Source: Bolinopsis microptera (Eukaryota > Ctenophora > Tentaculata > Lobata > Bolinopsidae). Taken from it: 64,000 nt of DNA. Each line of letters starts with the position of its first letter. Positions within the stretch are counted from its first letter, which is position 1. The notes under the pieces are model-generated. The model made no database searches, had not been told where the DNA came from, and saw nothing but the letters and a program-made list of their open reading frames with translations. The position numbers and the translations under genes are program-made. The stretch covers positions 10,640,902 through 10,704,901 of the forward strand of contig NC_087076.1 of NCBI RefSeq assembly GCF_026151205.1. The letters run 5' to 3'. Shown here in pieces: positions 46,326 through 56,116 of this stretch.

Positions 46326-47231
46326 TATCAATTAAATGTATAAATCTATTGAGGTAATTTATATTAGCTTATTATAACCATTGATACAACGAACATAATT
46401 TTTCAACAGCTCTCCAATATCCATCTTAAAGTTGCATCTTATATCCTCAAACTACACAATTTAAACTTAGGCATATATATAGTGTAGACTTTCTGTCACA
46501 ACAAGACTGTAACCCATAGTAACAAACACAAACAGAACCCCTAACGTCTGCTAACAATTTTCTTCTGATCCTCATATGAGCCCTGTCTCTAAAAACTCAA
46601 CTGAACTAGCGTTTTGGTGTGTGCAAAAGCTTTCAGGCACGCACATTCCCTGCCCCGTTAGTTGCCTGTCCCTTCAAAATCAAACTAACAGTCAAGGACA
46701 AAAAGTCATACACCAAATGAGCATTATATTTTTATAAATTGTTTTACATCTCTTTATTATTATTAATTATTAATCAACTATATACAGCAAACACAAGATA
46801 ATAGAAATTAAATCATAAAATCGAGTGGCCGAGTAGTCTCGACTCACCCATAGCTTCTCCATAGACGTCTATCATGAGCTTTGTACACTAAATCGTTGAA
46901 ATTAATTAAACTAAATCTTTTATTTACAATCACAATAATTTGTTTTGTCATAATGTCTTTTAATAATAAATCAAATAAATTTGAACGAGGTCTGCCCCTC
47001 CTTCCTTTGTAGTCAAAACATCCTAAACATGCAAATCTGAAAGATAAGAAGGCGGGAGTGTCATCACCGCTTCTGAGAACGTGCCCAAGCATTTTCCATC
47101 TTGCTTTCTTGATCCTTTCAGTAAGGGGTCGGACATTACATCTCTTATATAAATTCTCGTTACTGATAACCGTAGGCCAATAGGTGTTGATTATCTGTCT
47201 CAGATGCTTCCTTTGAAGAACGTCGACAGAT

Positions 47232-48619
47232 AATAATAATAATAATAAATACAACTTTTATAAACCGCCTTATAGCTAAATCATATAACTCGATATAATT
47301 TAATCCTGGAGATAAACTCCAGTGCTTTCTAAAGCGGCTCTTACATTAACTGAGCTTAGTTTAATTGAAAATTAGACATGACAAGTTCATTTTACCTATG
47401 TAAATGCAAAATCAATCAAATGCTAGAGAAAAGAAGTATGTTTTAAGTTTGGTCTTGAAAGATGTAACTGACTCAGCTGATCTTATGTCGTATGGCAAGG
47501 AATTAAATACTTTAACTGCACAGTGACTAAAAGCTTTCTCTGTGTTTACATAGTTAGGAGAGGGCGGAAAACTAAGGTAAAAATAATCATTATCAAGACG
47601 TACATTTTTAAAACTTTGCTGCCTAGGAGATATCAACTCTTTTAGGTAAGGAGGAGCTATATTATTTAAACACTTGTAGGCAAGTAGGGCAATCTTAAAA
47701 TCTATTCTAAATCTAACTGGTAGAAAATGAACTTTCTTAAGTAGTGGAGTAGTGTGTGCCTTTCTTCCTCTCCCGAAAATAAATCTTACAGCAGAATTTT
47801 GCACCTTCTGTAAACGACTTAAATCATAAGAGCTCAGTCCAAAATATACGCTATTGCAATAATCAATTCTAGAGAGTACTAGAGCATGAACAAGCTGAAT
47901 CTTAAGGTTAAAAGACAGTTTTGATGCAATAAACCACAAATTTCTGATCTGAATATTACATGCTTGAACCACTGACGTAATCTGATCACTCATTGAAAGA
48001 TAACTGTCCAAATACAGCCCAAGACTCTTCACAGTTCCACTAACAACATGTGGCTCTTGATCCTTAACAATCTGTAGAGAGGCTGGAATATTTTTTGAGT
48101 CAAATTTAGAGGATATAACGATGACTTCAGTCTTAGAAGAATTCAGTTGAAGGAAATTGTTTGTCATCCATTTCTTGATATCAGACATACAGTGTTCCAT
48201 ATTGTGCTCTAGCTGTGATGGGTCATCAGAATCAAGAGTGAAATATAGCTGGGTGTCATCAGCATACAAATGAATACAGCACCCATGCATACTTGCAATG
48301 TTCTCAAGATCTTTGGTGTACAATATGAATAGCAGGGGGCCAAGGATTGAACCTTGTGGCACACCTATCTCAAGAACAGTTGATGAGGAAGACGAATCCT
48401 TGACTTTGACACAAAATGAACGGTTAGCCAAGTAGGACCTGATCCATGTAAGAGCAATGCCTGTAATGCCATAAGCAGATCTTAGCTTCTTGATTAATCT
48501 TGGGTGATTGACAGTATCAAAGGCAGCACTCAAATCTAGAAGTAAAAGAACAACTTTAGTTTTCTTGTCAATAGTTATCAAGATGTCGTTATGGATTCTG
48601 GTTGTTGCAGTTTCAGTTG
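47232..48619 (-). mobile_element. 5'-truncated CR1/L2-like LINE insertion
   Basis: Inserted in the host LINE with the 5-bp duplication CAGAT (47227-47231 and 48620-48624 on the plus strand). Its 3' end is a TTA microsatellite (47231-47250), as in CR1/L2-like elements. Removing it restores the host reading ETVMASVDVLQRKHLRQ. Confidence 0.8.
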
Positions 48620-49757
48620 CAGATGCCATTACGGTTTCAGGTGCAGCCCAGCTGCTACAGTTATACAACAACACTGAAGTGACAAGAGCTTCGTACAGCT
48701 TCAGCTTTCTACTCTCACTGATCTGAACAGAACTATTCAACCAGACTTTCTTGTAGGTGTAGAAGGCAACATTGGCTTTGTTGCGTCTGTTGACAATATC
48801 TCTTTCTGAACAGAGCTTTGATCCTAATAGCACTGACTCTCGCCACTCTTCATCTCCTCTAATTTTATTGCCATGGGCATCTAAAGCATCTGTATCTGCC
48901 AAATACACTCTTGTAAACACCGTCTTTGATTCGTTAACAAAGAGACTCCAATCCTTTAGTATATCACTGGCAATCTCCAGTATCTTCACCAGGCTCTGAC
49001 CATCTTCACTCAGAAGCTCAGCATCGTCAGCATAGGCGGACTCTAACGGGAGGCCTCTATCAGAGACTGGGGGGTTCGGTCTAGGAATCGTGACACTGAT
49101 CACGGCTCTGATGTGATTCAGGGCACCGGCAAGGGTCAATGTAAACACTTTACCTGCCAGACTGTCTCCCTGGTAAGCGCCAATATTAATCACAAATTCA
49201 CCAGACTCAGATCTGTTGACCGTCACCTTGAGCTTTGTATTTGAGAGGAGGTACTGAACTAGGCGAATGTCGTCTCTAGAGCATCCTGCATCAATGAGGA
49301 GGTTGATGATGGTCTGTCTGCGGATAGTATTAAACGCAGCGGTCATGTCAATGTTGATTTTACTATACTCAAACTCGCGCCTGGTAACCACTGATGTCAA
49401 CATTCTCTGAGACCATACCAGGTCAGCACAACTGCGACCCTGCTTGTATGCCGCCTGCCAAGGTCCAGTGTACATATCAACGTGGTAATTGATTCTGTTC
49501 AAGGCTACGAGGGATAGGACTTTTCTAGTTCCATTTAGCAATGTGAGGGGCCGGATAGACTTTATCGGACCTCGGGGTTTTCCTGGCTTCTGAAGGGGTG
49601 TCAGGATACCTTCTCCAATAGCTGGGATGTATGTGTTGGTCTCAAAGGAGAGATTGTAGATCCTAGCCAACTCACAGTGGAGGGGATATCCAGCAGCTTT
49701 CGTTAGCTCATTAGGTATACCGTCAGGGCCACACGCTCTACCGGATTTCAGCTTCAT
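47412..49757 (-). CDS. Chimeric 781-codon frame with two reverse transcriptase domains
   Basis: Residues 1 to about 380 are the host LINE reverse transcriptase (active-site AYADD). Residues about 385-781 belong to a CR1/L2/Jockey-like element: LLLLDLSAAFDTVNH, GVPQGSILGPLLF, HLYADDTQLYF and the C-terminal SLPYDIRSAESVTSFKTKLK. The join ETVMAS|ATETATTRIHND is in frame only by chance of insertion. Nothing suggests that the fusion is used; it is a by-product of nested retrotransposition. Both halves look young because neither has a stop. Confidence 0.8.
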   Translation of the reverse strand: MKLKSGRACGPDGIPNELTKAAGYPLHCELARIYNLSFETNTYIPAIGEGILTPLQKPGKPRGPIKSIRPLTLLNGTRKVLSLVALNRINYHVDMYTGPWQAAYKQGRSCADLVWSQRMLTSVVTRREFEYSKINIDMTAAFNTIRRQTIINLLIDAGCSRDDIRLVQYLLSNTKLKVTVNRSESGEFVINIGAYQGDSLAGKVFTLTLAGALNHIRAVISVTIPRPNPPVSDRGLPLESAYADDAELLSEDGQSLVKILEIASDILKDWSLFVNESKTVFTRVYLADTDALDAHGNKIRGDEEWRESVLLGSKLCSERDIVNRRNKANVAFYTYKKVWLNSSVQISESRKLKLYEALVTSVLLYNCSSWAAPETVMASATETATTRIHNDILITIDKKTKVVLLLLDLSAAFDTVNHPRLIKKLRSAYGITGIALTWIRSYLANRSFCVKVKDSSSSSTVLEIGVPQGSILGPLLFILYTKDLENIASMHGCCIHLYADDTQLYFTLDSDDPSQLEHNMEHCMSDIKKWMTNNFLQLNSSKTEVIVISSKFDSKNIPASLQIVKDQEPHVVSGTVKSLGLYLDSYLSMSDQITSVVQACNIQIRNLWFIASKLSFNLKIQLVHALVLSRIDYCNSVYFGLSSYDLSRLQKVQNSAVRFIFGRGRKAHTTPLLKKVHFLPVRFRIDFKIALLAYKCLNNIAPPYLKELISPRQQSFKNVRLDNDYFYLSFPPSPNYVNTEKAFSHCAVKVFNSLPYDIRSAESVTSFKTKLKTYFFSLAFD

Positions 49758-50228
49758 AACAGCACGGCCAACTTCTTCAGGTGTTATGGGACAGAGGAGG
49801 CTTCCAGGAGGGTCAATGAATGCTTTACTCTGTAAAATGTGCTAAAAATTAAATTTCTTGTTTCATTGAAAATTTCTTGTTTCATTGAATTTGTGTAACA
49901 GAAGCTCATTTAAGTAGTGATATATTAGATGCCGAACTTTATATTGAAAGATTTAGTATGTTTAGAAAAGATAAAGATTTTAGAATTGACAATTCCATTG
50001 CTAAAATCACTGAAAACTGTTATTTTGATGATTTTTATCAACTTTGGAGTCCCGTTGTCATCCAAGTTATTTTTGAAATCTTCTGAAACTTTGCATACTT
50101 ATCAAACTATATATAAAATACCACTATGCAAAAATGTATGTTGATTCATTATTGTATGCGTACGCAACGTCCGCTCAAAGTTTGCATGTGCGAAAGGTGA
50201 GAAATCTGTTCATTCGTTATTTTGTTAT

Positions 50229-50343
50229 TTGGTTGACGATGTCAACCCATCGAGATCGTTGCTCTGCGAAGCAGAGCAACGATCGACGATGTGAAGCAAG
50301 AATGCTAGTTCGCGCGGCGCGTCGAAGCGGCGAAGTCCTCCAA
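50229..50343 (+). mobile_element. E4 mini-element, 115 bp
   Basis: It starts TTGGTTGACGATGTCAACC and ends AAGTCCTCCAA, with the perfect 9-bp duplication TTTTGTTAT (50220-50228, 50344-50352). It contains a 14-bp perfect stem with loop GAA (50254-50284) and a 7-bp stem with loop GAT (50231-50247). Confidence 0.85.
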
Positions 50344-50459
50344 TTTTGTTATTTGTTATTTCGAATAAATTCTGCTTTCCCACAACATTTAAATGGCATT
50401 ATATCATATATATGAACTTAATGCCAACTCCAAACTCAAAACTTGAATATGTAAAAAGT

Positions 50460-50549
50460 TTAATTGACGATGTCAATTCATGGCAGCTCGGCGCGGCACA
50501 GTAGCGCATCTCGCCGATCTAGCTGTATCAGTAACGCATCGCGCTACAA
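50460..50549 (+). mobile_element. E1 mini-element, 90 bp
   Basis: It starts TTAATTGACGATGTCAATT and ends CATCGCGCTACAA, with the perfect 9-bp duplication GTAAAAAGT (50451-50459, 50550-50558). Confidence 0.88.
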
Positions 50550-50618
50550 GTAAAAAGTGCCATATTAAGTCACTTATTGACAGATATGCCTACTTAAACA
50601 CAAGTGACAAGGAAATGT

Positions 50619-50722
50619 TTGTATCACGTGGTGACCCCCACTGTCGCTTCACTATAGTAGAGTTTCTACGATACAGGGGGAGCCGCGCACTCGTGCGCGG
50701 CGGGTCATACAACGTATGACAA
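50619..50722 (+). mobile_element. E5 mini-element, 104 bp
   Basis: It starts TTGTATCACGTGGTGACC and ends CAACGTATGACAA; it is flanked by GGAAATGT (50611-50618, 50723-50730). Hairpins: GTCATAC, loop AAC, GTATGAC at 50704-50720, and a 9-bp GC stem at 50682-50701. Confidence 0.8.
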
Positions 50723-50774
50723 GGAAATGTTTTCAAAGGTAAAATTCCAAAATCTTTGAAATCACCTCCTTGTT

Positions 50775-50858
50775 TTACTGGGCCGCGCTCAGCCTGTCAT
50801 TCCGCCAAATCTTTATTTATAATGTTTATGAACATAATAGCCTGGGGTCCCCAGGTAA
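50775..50858 (+). mobile_element. E6 mini-element, 84 bp
   Basis: It starts TTACTGGGCCGCGC and ends CCCCAGGTAA, with the terminal hairpin CCTGGGG/CCCCAGG. Clear flanking duplication is lacking for this copy. Confidence 0.75.
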
Positions 50859-50987
50859 CTCGTTATAATATAATAAAGTTATGAGTTTACATTTTGCCTT
50901 TGTAAAGTACCCTGAAATTATAATCAAAAAGAAATAATATTTGACCGAATCCCATAATCACGGATAAATAATAAAGTGGACCGCTGC

Positions 50988-51098
50988 TTAATTAATATAA
51001 CGGGTGATACTCCTAAAATATTTGTTTCAAATATTAGACCGTCGACGCGGACGAATCCAACTTGGCGCCGCGCGTCTTGGTAGGTTATAAACTTACAA
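50988..51098 (+). mobile_element. E2 mini-element, 111 bp
   Basis: It starts TTAATTAATATAACGGG and ends AAACTTACAA, with the perfect 8-bp duplication ACCGCTGC (50980-50987, 51099-51106). Confidence 0.85.
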
Positions 51099-51198
51099 AC
51101 CGCTGCCAGTGTTTCTTTATTCCAAACAAAAGCAAAAAGGAAATAATATTAATTTGAATAACCGTCTGCAAATGCAAATTGATACCGAAACAAATGCG

Positions 51199-51292
51199 TT
51201 GTAGGTTTATAACCTACCAGGACGCGTGCCGAGTTGGACTCGTCGACGGTCCTAATAATTGGAACAAATATTTTACGAATATCACCCGTTAA
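51199..51292 (-). mobile_element. E2 mini-element, reversed, beside an E7 remnant
   Basis: It starts TTGTAGGTTTATAACC and ends TCACCCGTTAA. It is immediately followed by CAAGCGTGTCACGCAGT, the second half of E7, so it probably inserted into or recombined with an E7 copy. No matching duplication. Confidence 0.65.
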
Positions 51293-51425
51293 CAAGCGTG
51301 TCACGCAGTTCGCGTAAACTCATGGATAGGTAAAGAGTACGATGTTCGAGCTAGAAGGGATCAACATTTTAAAATCAAATTAGCAATTAAGATCATTAAA
51401 TGACATGGCGTTTGCTTTATCGATC

Positions 51426-51503
51426 TTACTGGGCCGCGCTCAGCCTGTCATTCCGCCGAATCTCTATTTTTAATGAACATGATAGCCTGACGTCCCCAGG
51501 TAA
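51426..51503 (+). mobile_element. E6 mini-element, 78 bp
   Basis: It starts TTACTGGGCCGCGC and ends CCCCAGGTAA, with the perfect 8-bp duplication TATCGATC (51418-51425, 51504-51511). An E7 fragment (CCAGAGCCCTTGCGCTTGCA, from 51511) and a truncated reversed E2 (about 51560-51640) follow. Confidence 0.85.
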
Positions 51504-51646
51504 TATCGATCCAGAGCCCTTGCGCTTGCAGTGGCGCGCGCCCGCCCGCAGTAGCGCGATTGTAGATTTATAACCTACCAGGACGCGCGCCGAGTTGGAC
51601 TCGTCGACGGTCCTGGAACAAATATCTTAAGAGTATCACCCTGCAC

Positions 51647-51877
51647 TTGACCATTATTAATGGTCTGGCCCAGCGCGCGCTACTTCGTAGCACTTGCCGT
51701 CTTAACGGTTGATCATGATACTCGTAAAATATCTATTCTATATATATATACAGGTGACAGGACCGTCGACGAGTCCAACTCGTCGCGCGTCCTGGTAGGT
51801 TGTAAACCTACAATTAACGTCGATAAGAAAGCGGCGCGCGCTACTTCGAAGAAATTTAGACGAGTAACATCCGTCAA
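51647..51877 (-). mobile_element. E3 mini-element, reversed, hosting a nested E2
   Basis: It starts TTGACCATTATTAATGG and ends AACATCCGTCAA, with the 8-bp duplication CCCTGCAC (51639-51646, 51878-51885). A forward E2 (51702-51813) sits inside, with diverged flanks CTTGCCGTC and ATTAACGTC. A partial E4 (GAAGCAAGAATGCTAG to GTCCTCCAA) follows at 51896-51937. Confidence 0.8.
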
Positions 51878-51966
51878 CCCTGCACCTGTTAATGCGAAGC
51901 AAGAATGCTAGTTTGCACGGCGCGTCGCAGTCCTCCAAGGATAGCTTCGGGGTTATGTGTTATGGT

Positions 51967-52050
51967 TTACCTGGGGACCTCAGGCTATCATGTTCATAAA
52001 TCTAGAGATTACTGATTAGGCGGAATGACAGGCTGAGCGTGGCCCAGTAA
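51967..52050 (-). mobile_element. E6 mini-element, reversed, 84 bp
   Basis: It starts TTACCTGGGGACC and ends GTGGCCCAGTAA. Flanks GTTATGGT and GTTATGCA match at six of eight positions, suggesting an older insertion. Confidence 0.7.
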
Positions 52051-52082
52051 GTTATGCATATTGTTGGAATTAGGGTTTATGT

Positions 52083-52202
52083 TTAATTGACGATGTCAAT
52101 TCATGGCAGCTCGGCGCGGCACAGTAGCGCATCTCGCCGATCTAGTGAGAAGCCTTATTATATTAAGTGCGCGGCGCGGCAAAGTAACGCATCGCGCTAC
52201 AA
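52083..52202 (+). mobile_element. E1 mini-element, 120 bp
   Basis: E1 ends are present; the perfect 9-bp duplication is GGTTTATGT (52074-52082, 52203-52211). The middle includes AGTGCGCGGCGCGGC, not found in the 90-bp copy. Confidence 0.88.
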
Positions 52203-52237
52203 GGTTTATGTAAAACTGTTTTGTTCGGCTGCAAAAC

Positions 52238-52327
52238 TTGGAGGACTTCGTCGCTTCGACGCTCCGCGCAAACTAGCATTCTTGCTTTACAAAGCAACGA
52301 TCTAGAAGGGTTGACATCGTCAATCAA
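52238..52327 (-). mobile_element. E4 mini-element, reversed, 90 bp
   Basis: It starts TTGGAGGACTTCG and ends GACATCGTCAATCAA, with the perfect 9-bp duplication CTGCAAAAC (52229-52237, 52328-52336). Confidence 0.85.
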
Positions 52328-52372
52328 CTGCAAAACCATAAAAACCAAAGCACAAAGTCACGTGATAATTTC

Positions 52373-52585
52373 TTGTCATACGTTGTATGACCCGCCGCGC
52401 ACGAAGTGCGCGGCTCCCCCTGTATCGTCAGGACGATAAAGGGGTGAAACGACCGTGGTTAATTGACGATGTCAATTCATGGCAGCTCGGCGCGGCACAG
52501 TAGCGCATCTCGCCTTATTAAGTGCGCGGCGCGGCAAAGTAACGCATCGCGCTACAACGACCGTGGGTGTCACAACGTGATACAA
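52373..52585 (-). mobile_element. E5 mini-element, reversed, hosting a nested E1
   Basis: It starts TTGTCATACGTTGTATGAC and ends ACGTGATACAA, with the perfect 8-bp duplication ATAATTTC (52365-52372, 52586-52593). The GC hairpin at 52394-52414 has loop GAA. Confidence 0.85.
52459..52557 (+). mobile_element. E1 mini-element, 99 bp, nested in E5
   Basis: E1 ends are present; the perfect 9-bp duplication CGACCGTGG (52450-52458, 52558-52566) is E5 sequence, so this insertion is younger than the E5 copy. Confidence 0.88.
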
Positions 52586-52773
52586 ATAATTTCTGGGCGA
52601 GCGAATTAGTGAAAGCCCATTCCGCCACATCTTCATTCGGTGTGTTGACAAACACCGAAGCCGGAGATCTACATGCCATTATTGATTATCAATTATACCA
52701 GGTAAACGCTTCCTTGAAAAGTTATGAACTTAAATATTAAAACTGTTTTGCATTTTGGTCGTGTGACAGGCTT

Positions 52774-52893
52774 ACTGTCACCAAGATGTAAATCAGATCG
52801 AACGAGAAATTAGATCGAACGAGAAATTAGATCGAACGAGAAATTAGATCGAACGGCGTCTCAATTCGATCTGATTTACATCTTGGTGACAGT
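52774..52893. repeat. 29-bp perfect inverted repeat enclosing a 17-bp tandem repeat
   Basis: Arms 52774-52802 and 52865-52893 (ACTGTCACCAAGATG at the outer left end) are exact complements. Between them AGATCGAACGAGAAATT repeats about three times. This is probably a foldback element; the target duplication is unclear. Right of it, 52978-53070 is a TATACT simple repeat. Confidence 0.8.
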
Positions 52894-53159
52894 TATAGAA
52901 CATGAATTCGATCGTTTGTGGTTTAGTTACGATATTATACAGGGTGGGCAAAAAGTCAGTACCCATACGTTGGCCTTTATACTTATACTTACTTACTTAT
53001 ACTTTATACTTATACTTTATACTTACTTATACTTTATACTTATACTTTATACTTACTTATACTTTATACTTATTATAGCTTAGTCACTGAATGTCCGATT
53101 GAAATAATTCTTTCTGGTATCAGGTATGATTTAGTACCACCACTAGTTAGAGTTAATTG

Positions 53160-53620
53160 TCAACTCGAAAAATATTCTATATTTTTTTCAAATAAGGGTT
53201 CATTTTTGCATTTATTTGATAGTTTAGATAGTCGGATCGAGCTAAATTTTATTGAATTAGGTTTGTCCTGAAAAAATAGAGATGTAGCTACTCAGATGAC
53301 CGAGATACAAACTACGAAGCATAAGGAGTTTATTCATTACCAATTACGTGTGATCAGGTGATTGGCTTACCTAATCATGTGATAGAGTGACCCCGTTAAA
53401 CATTATGGGAATCGTTAAGGCTGCCAAATTAACAATTAAGGTGTTACCTAGGGACCCCAGGCTATTATGTTCATAAACATAATAAACCGAATAGAGATTA
53501 GGCGGAATGACAGGCTGAGCGCCGCCCAGTAATTAAATTTAAGGTGTCACAATCACATAATCACCCGATCAATTTTGCTTACGAGATACACAAAATGCTT
53601 GATAACTTCGTCATTTCTAA
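53160..53620. repeat. Dispersed repeat, copy 2, interrupted by E6
   Basis: It is alignable with 45060-45400. A reversed E6 (53444-53532) splits it; TTAAGGTG lies on both sides, although on the right it is displaced by six bases. Confidence 0.7.
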
Positions 53621-54329
53621 TCTGTTTTACATCATTTTTTCAGATCAGATGCAGTATTTTCTAATCTACCGTCTCTGAAAAAAATTAGGCATCCAGCATT
53701 TTCTCAAATGATTGAAACATGAAAGGTCCACCGTTAATTAACCGTCCCCCATTGCTCATAAGAAAAGAAAGAGGAAGTAAAACAGTTTGTATTTGTAATG
53801 GTTAAAATGAATGATGAGTATAGATTATCATACATCGACATTAGATTAATATCTTGCTAATATAATCATTCATCATTAGCACAAAAACACCAATCAAACA
53901 ATTTTCACAATTAACAAAATGGAAGAAATTTTTAAAAATATAATAAAAATTGTTCGCCAAAAAGATTGAACAGTAATTTTATTTACTTTTCTAAATTTCC
54001 GAGGAGATCTTTTGGACGTATATATAAACATTAAATCAAATATTATTTTCCTCGGGGAGATCAAAAAAATTATGTGCAGTTCGCAGCCAATGTCCCACCG
54101 AATGACACTGTAGCAGTTTTTTATTTCTTCAGCGTTATCTTGGTTCGAATTGAGATTGCTATATTAAATTTTTCCTATATTTTACGTAACGCGCTAACGC
54201 CATTTGAGCACAGTATGTGCTAATGATCTCGCTGTCAATCCTTTAATACGTTTTGCGCGCTAGCTACTCTGGTAGCGCGCATGGCGGGTAATTTTATTAT
54301 CTATTGTTTCAACTTTTTATTCAGTTTTA

Positions 54330-54400
54330 TTCATTTAAACGATGTTATTCATTTAAACGATGTTATTCATTTAAACGATGTTAATCATTTGAAACGACTT
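54330..54400. repeat. 18-bp minisatellite TTCATTTAAACGATGTTA
   Basis: About four tandem copies. Bases 53620-54330 to the left show no gene and no recognised repeat. Confidence 0.85.
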
Positions 54401-54434
54401 TACTAGAATTTGTCAACGAAGAAGAACTCTAAAT

Positions 54435-54720
54435 TGTTACCACAGCAACCATTCAATGTTGCCATAGAAACTACACACTCTTAACATAGCAACCACACAC
54501 GGTTACCGTAGCAACTCCAAATCACTACCTAGCAACTAAACACTGCTACCATAGTAACTACGTACTGATACTATAGCAACTACACACTGTTACCATAGCA
54601 ACTACACACTGTTACCATGGCTACTAGTACACACTGTTACCATAGCAACTCACCATAGCAACTACACACTGTTACCATAGCAACTACACACTGTTACCAT
54701 AGTAACCACACACCGTTACC
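54435..54720. repeat. Minisatellite of palindromic X-box-like units
   Basis: About thirteen copies of GTTACCATAGCAACTACACACT-like units (22 bp consensus, split here as GTTACCATAGCAAC plus TACACACT). GTTACCATAGCAAC fits the palindromic RFX/X-box consensus GTNRCC-N-RGYAAC. Variants include GTTACCACAGCAAC and GTTACCGTAGCAAC. Confidence 0.8.
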
Positions 54721-54725
54721 AGGAA

Positions 54726-54806
54726 CGAGAGCGAGGGTCGACAAGGGGCTATTGCGATGCAATCTGGACAAGAGTCCAGGCTGGCTCCCTTAGTTCCAAC
54801 CTCTCG
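54726..54806. ncRNA. Foldable repeat, copy A
   Basis: An outer stem (CGAGAG 54726-54731 with CTCTCG 54801-54806) encloses two adjacent hairpins: ATTGC, loop GAT, GCAAT (54751-54763) and CTGGAC, loop AAGA, GTCCAG (54764-54779). Copies B and C keep the pairing with different bases. Transcription is not shown and the strand is unknown. Confidence 0.4.
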
Positions 54807-54912
54807 GTACTGGAAACGATACATTTTCTAATCCTCATCACCCATCTCCAAGTTGCAGTCATACAATAAAATTACAATCTCATCGTACTCACATCTTGAG
54901 TTAAGCGCAAAG

Positions 54913-56110
54913 TAGGGTTGCCATTATCGGTACAATTCTTTTTATCGCGATAATCGATAATTTTTTCGAAATTATCGCGATAATATCGGTTATCGGCGAT
55001 AAATTTGGCAAGATAATTGAAGTAATATTTGTCTGCACTCTGCGTACTTACATATTGTATTATGCTCCTATGCTATGTAACCTTGCAATATCATCATTAT
55101 ATAGTAACAAAATGGCATAAAATGTAGAAAATCAACAATCAGCATATCTAACGAAGATTCATTCAAGTTACAAAATAGTTTATTCAAAAAAGTCTGCTGG
55201 CGTGGTACGATATAATATAATGAACGGCGTATTTCTTAGATAGTGTCAGTTTTCTGCCTGTTAGTTGTGAATAGGTCAATCTCCCGAGCAAGGGTATCTA
55301 TCATTGGTACCGAGTTGTCGAATGGCCTGTAAGTCCTGATAACCAGTCGCCGTTTGTCTCTTACTACTTGAACAACCGCTGGTGCAGGGACTTAAAGTTA
55401 CTTCGTGATAATTCTAGAACGTTACCAGCGATACAAAGTTAAGGTTCTTTCAATCTTTCTCTTAACATATCGTGTACGTAGACTATCAACTTCAAGAAGA
55501 GATCGAAAATGTAGCAATTATATCTTTTCCGGCTGTCAATAAACTGAAGAATCACTTCTGCATGAGCGAGATTTTTGTCTCTTTTACACAGAACTGATAA
55601 TGTCTTTAACTAACTCAGTCTTTTCAGCATCCAGTTTTAGATTACCTAGCTCCAATTCAACCAAAACGTCGTTCACTGCATTGCAGTTATCACTCCAACT
55701 GCCAACATACTGCACAGTGAGCTCCAACGGTTTTTGCAGTCTTGTTGTAGTCTGAGTTCCTTTCTGTGCTTCAACAAACAACAATCTCTACGTCTGAGCA
55801 TACAACCTTCAAGTTCAATCCACCTACTTACTTAGATGCGATAACGCAACATTTAAATTTTCATTGCCACAAATTCATTCACAATACACACTACACAGCA
55901 CGTCAGCATACCATCACACTGTAAATTATGCTAGCACTGGGGTTTTACTCTACAAACAAAGAAACAGATTAGAAAATCTGTGCCATTTTTCCCTAATAAA
56001 AAGTGGTTGATTATCGCGATAATTCTCGAAAATTATCGCGATAATCGATAACGATTTTTGGAGAATTATCGCCGATAATTATCGGCCGATAATATCGGCT
56101 GGCAACCCTA
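54913..56110. mobile_element. hAT-type non-autonomous transposon, 1.2 kb
   Basis: Ends TAGGGTTGCCA and TGGCAACCCTA form inverted repeats, with subterminal TTATCGCGATAA words on both sides. The perfect 8-bp duplication GCGCAAAG (54905-54912, 56111-56118) is typical of the hAT superfamily. The interior has no transposase frame. It was inserted between foldable repeats A and B. Confidence 0.9.
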
Positions 56111-56116
56111 GCGCAA

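Larger units (their letters stand above)
46844..49800 (-). mobile_element. LINE retrotransposon carrying an in-frame nested second LINE
   Basis: The host LINE is represented by the reverse transcriptase (GRACGPDGIPNELTKAAG, a TAAFNT motif, GAYQGDSLAG, SAYADDAELL) and, after the insertion, its C-terminal region (RKHLRQIINTYWPTVIS, WKMLGHVLRS). A second LINE occupies 47232-48619. The host element is 5'-truncated near 49800 and has a TTTCATTGAA repeat there. The same family is seen at 59382-60131. The clade cannot be fixed by eye. Confidence 0.8.

Noticed and set aside
48508-48999. Plus-strand ORFs opposite the LINE frame
   Set aside because: They are antisense shadows of the reverse transcriptase coding sequence.
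50134-52439. Several plus- and minus-strand ORFs of 60-93 codons in the E-element cluster
   Set aside because: Each crosses element boundaries and TSDs, and the element cores are repeated elsewhere in other frames, so they are not genes.
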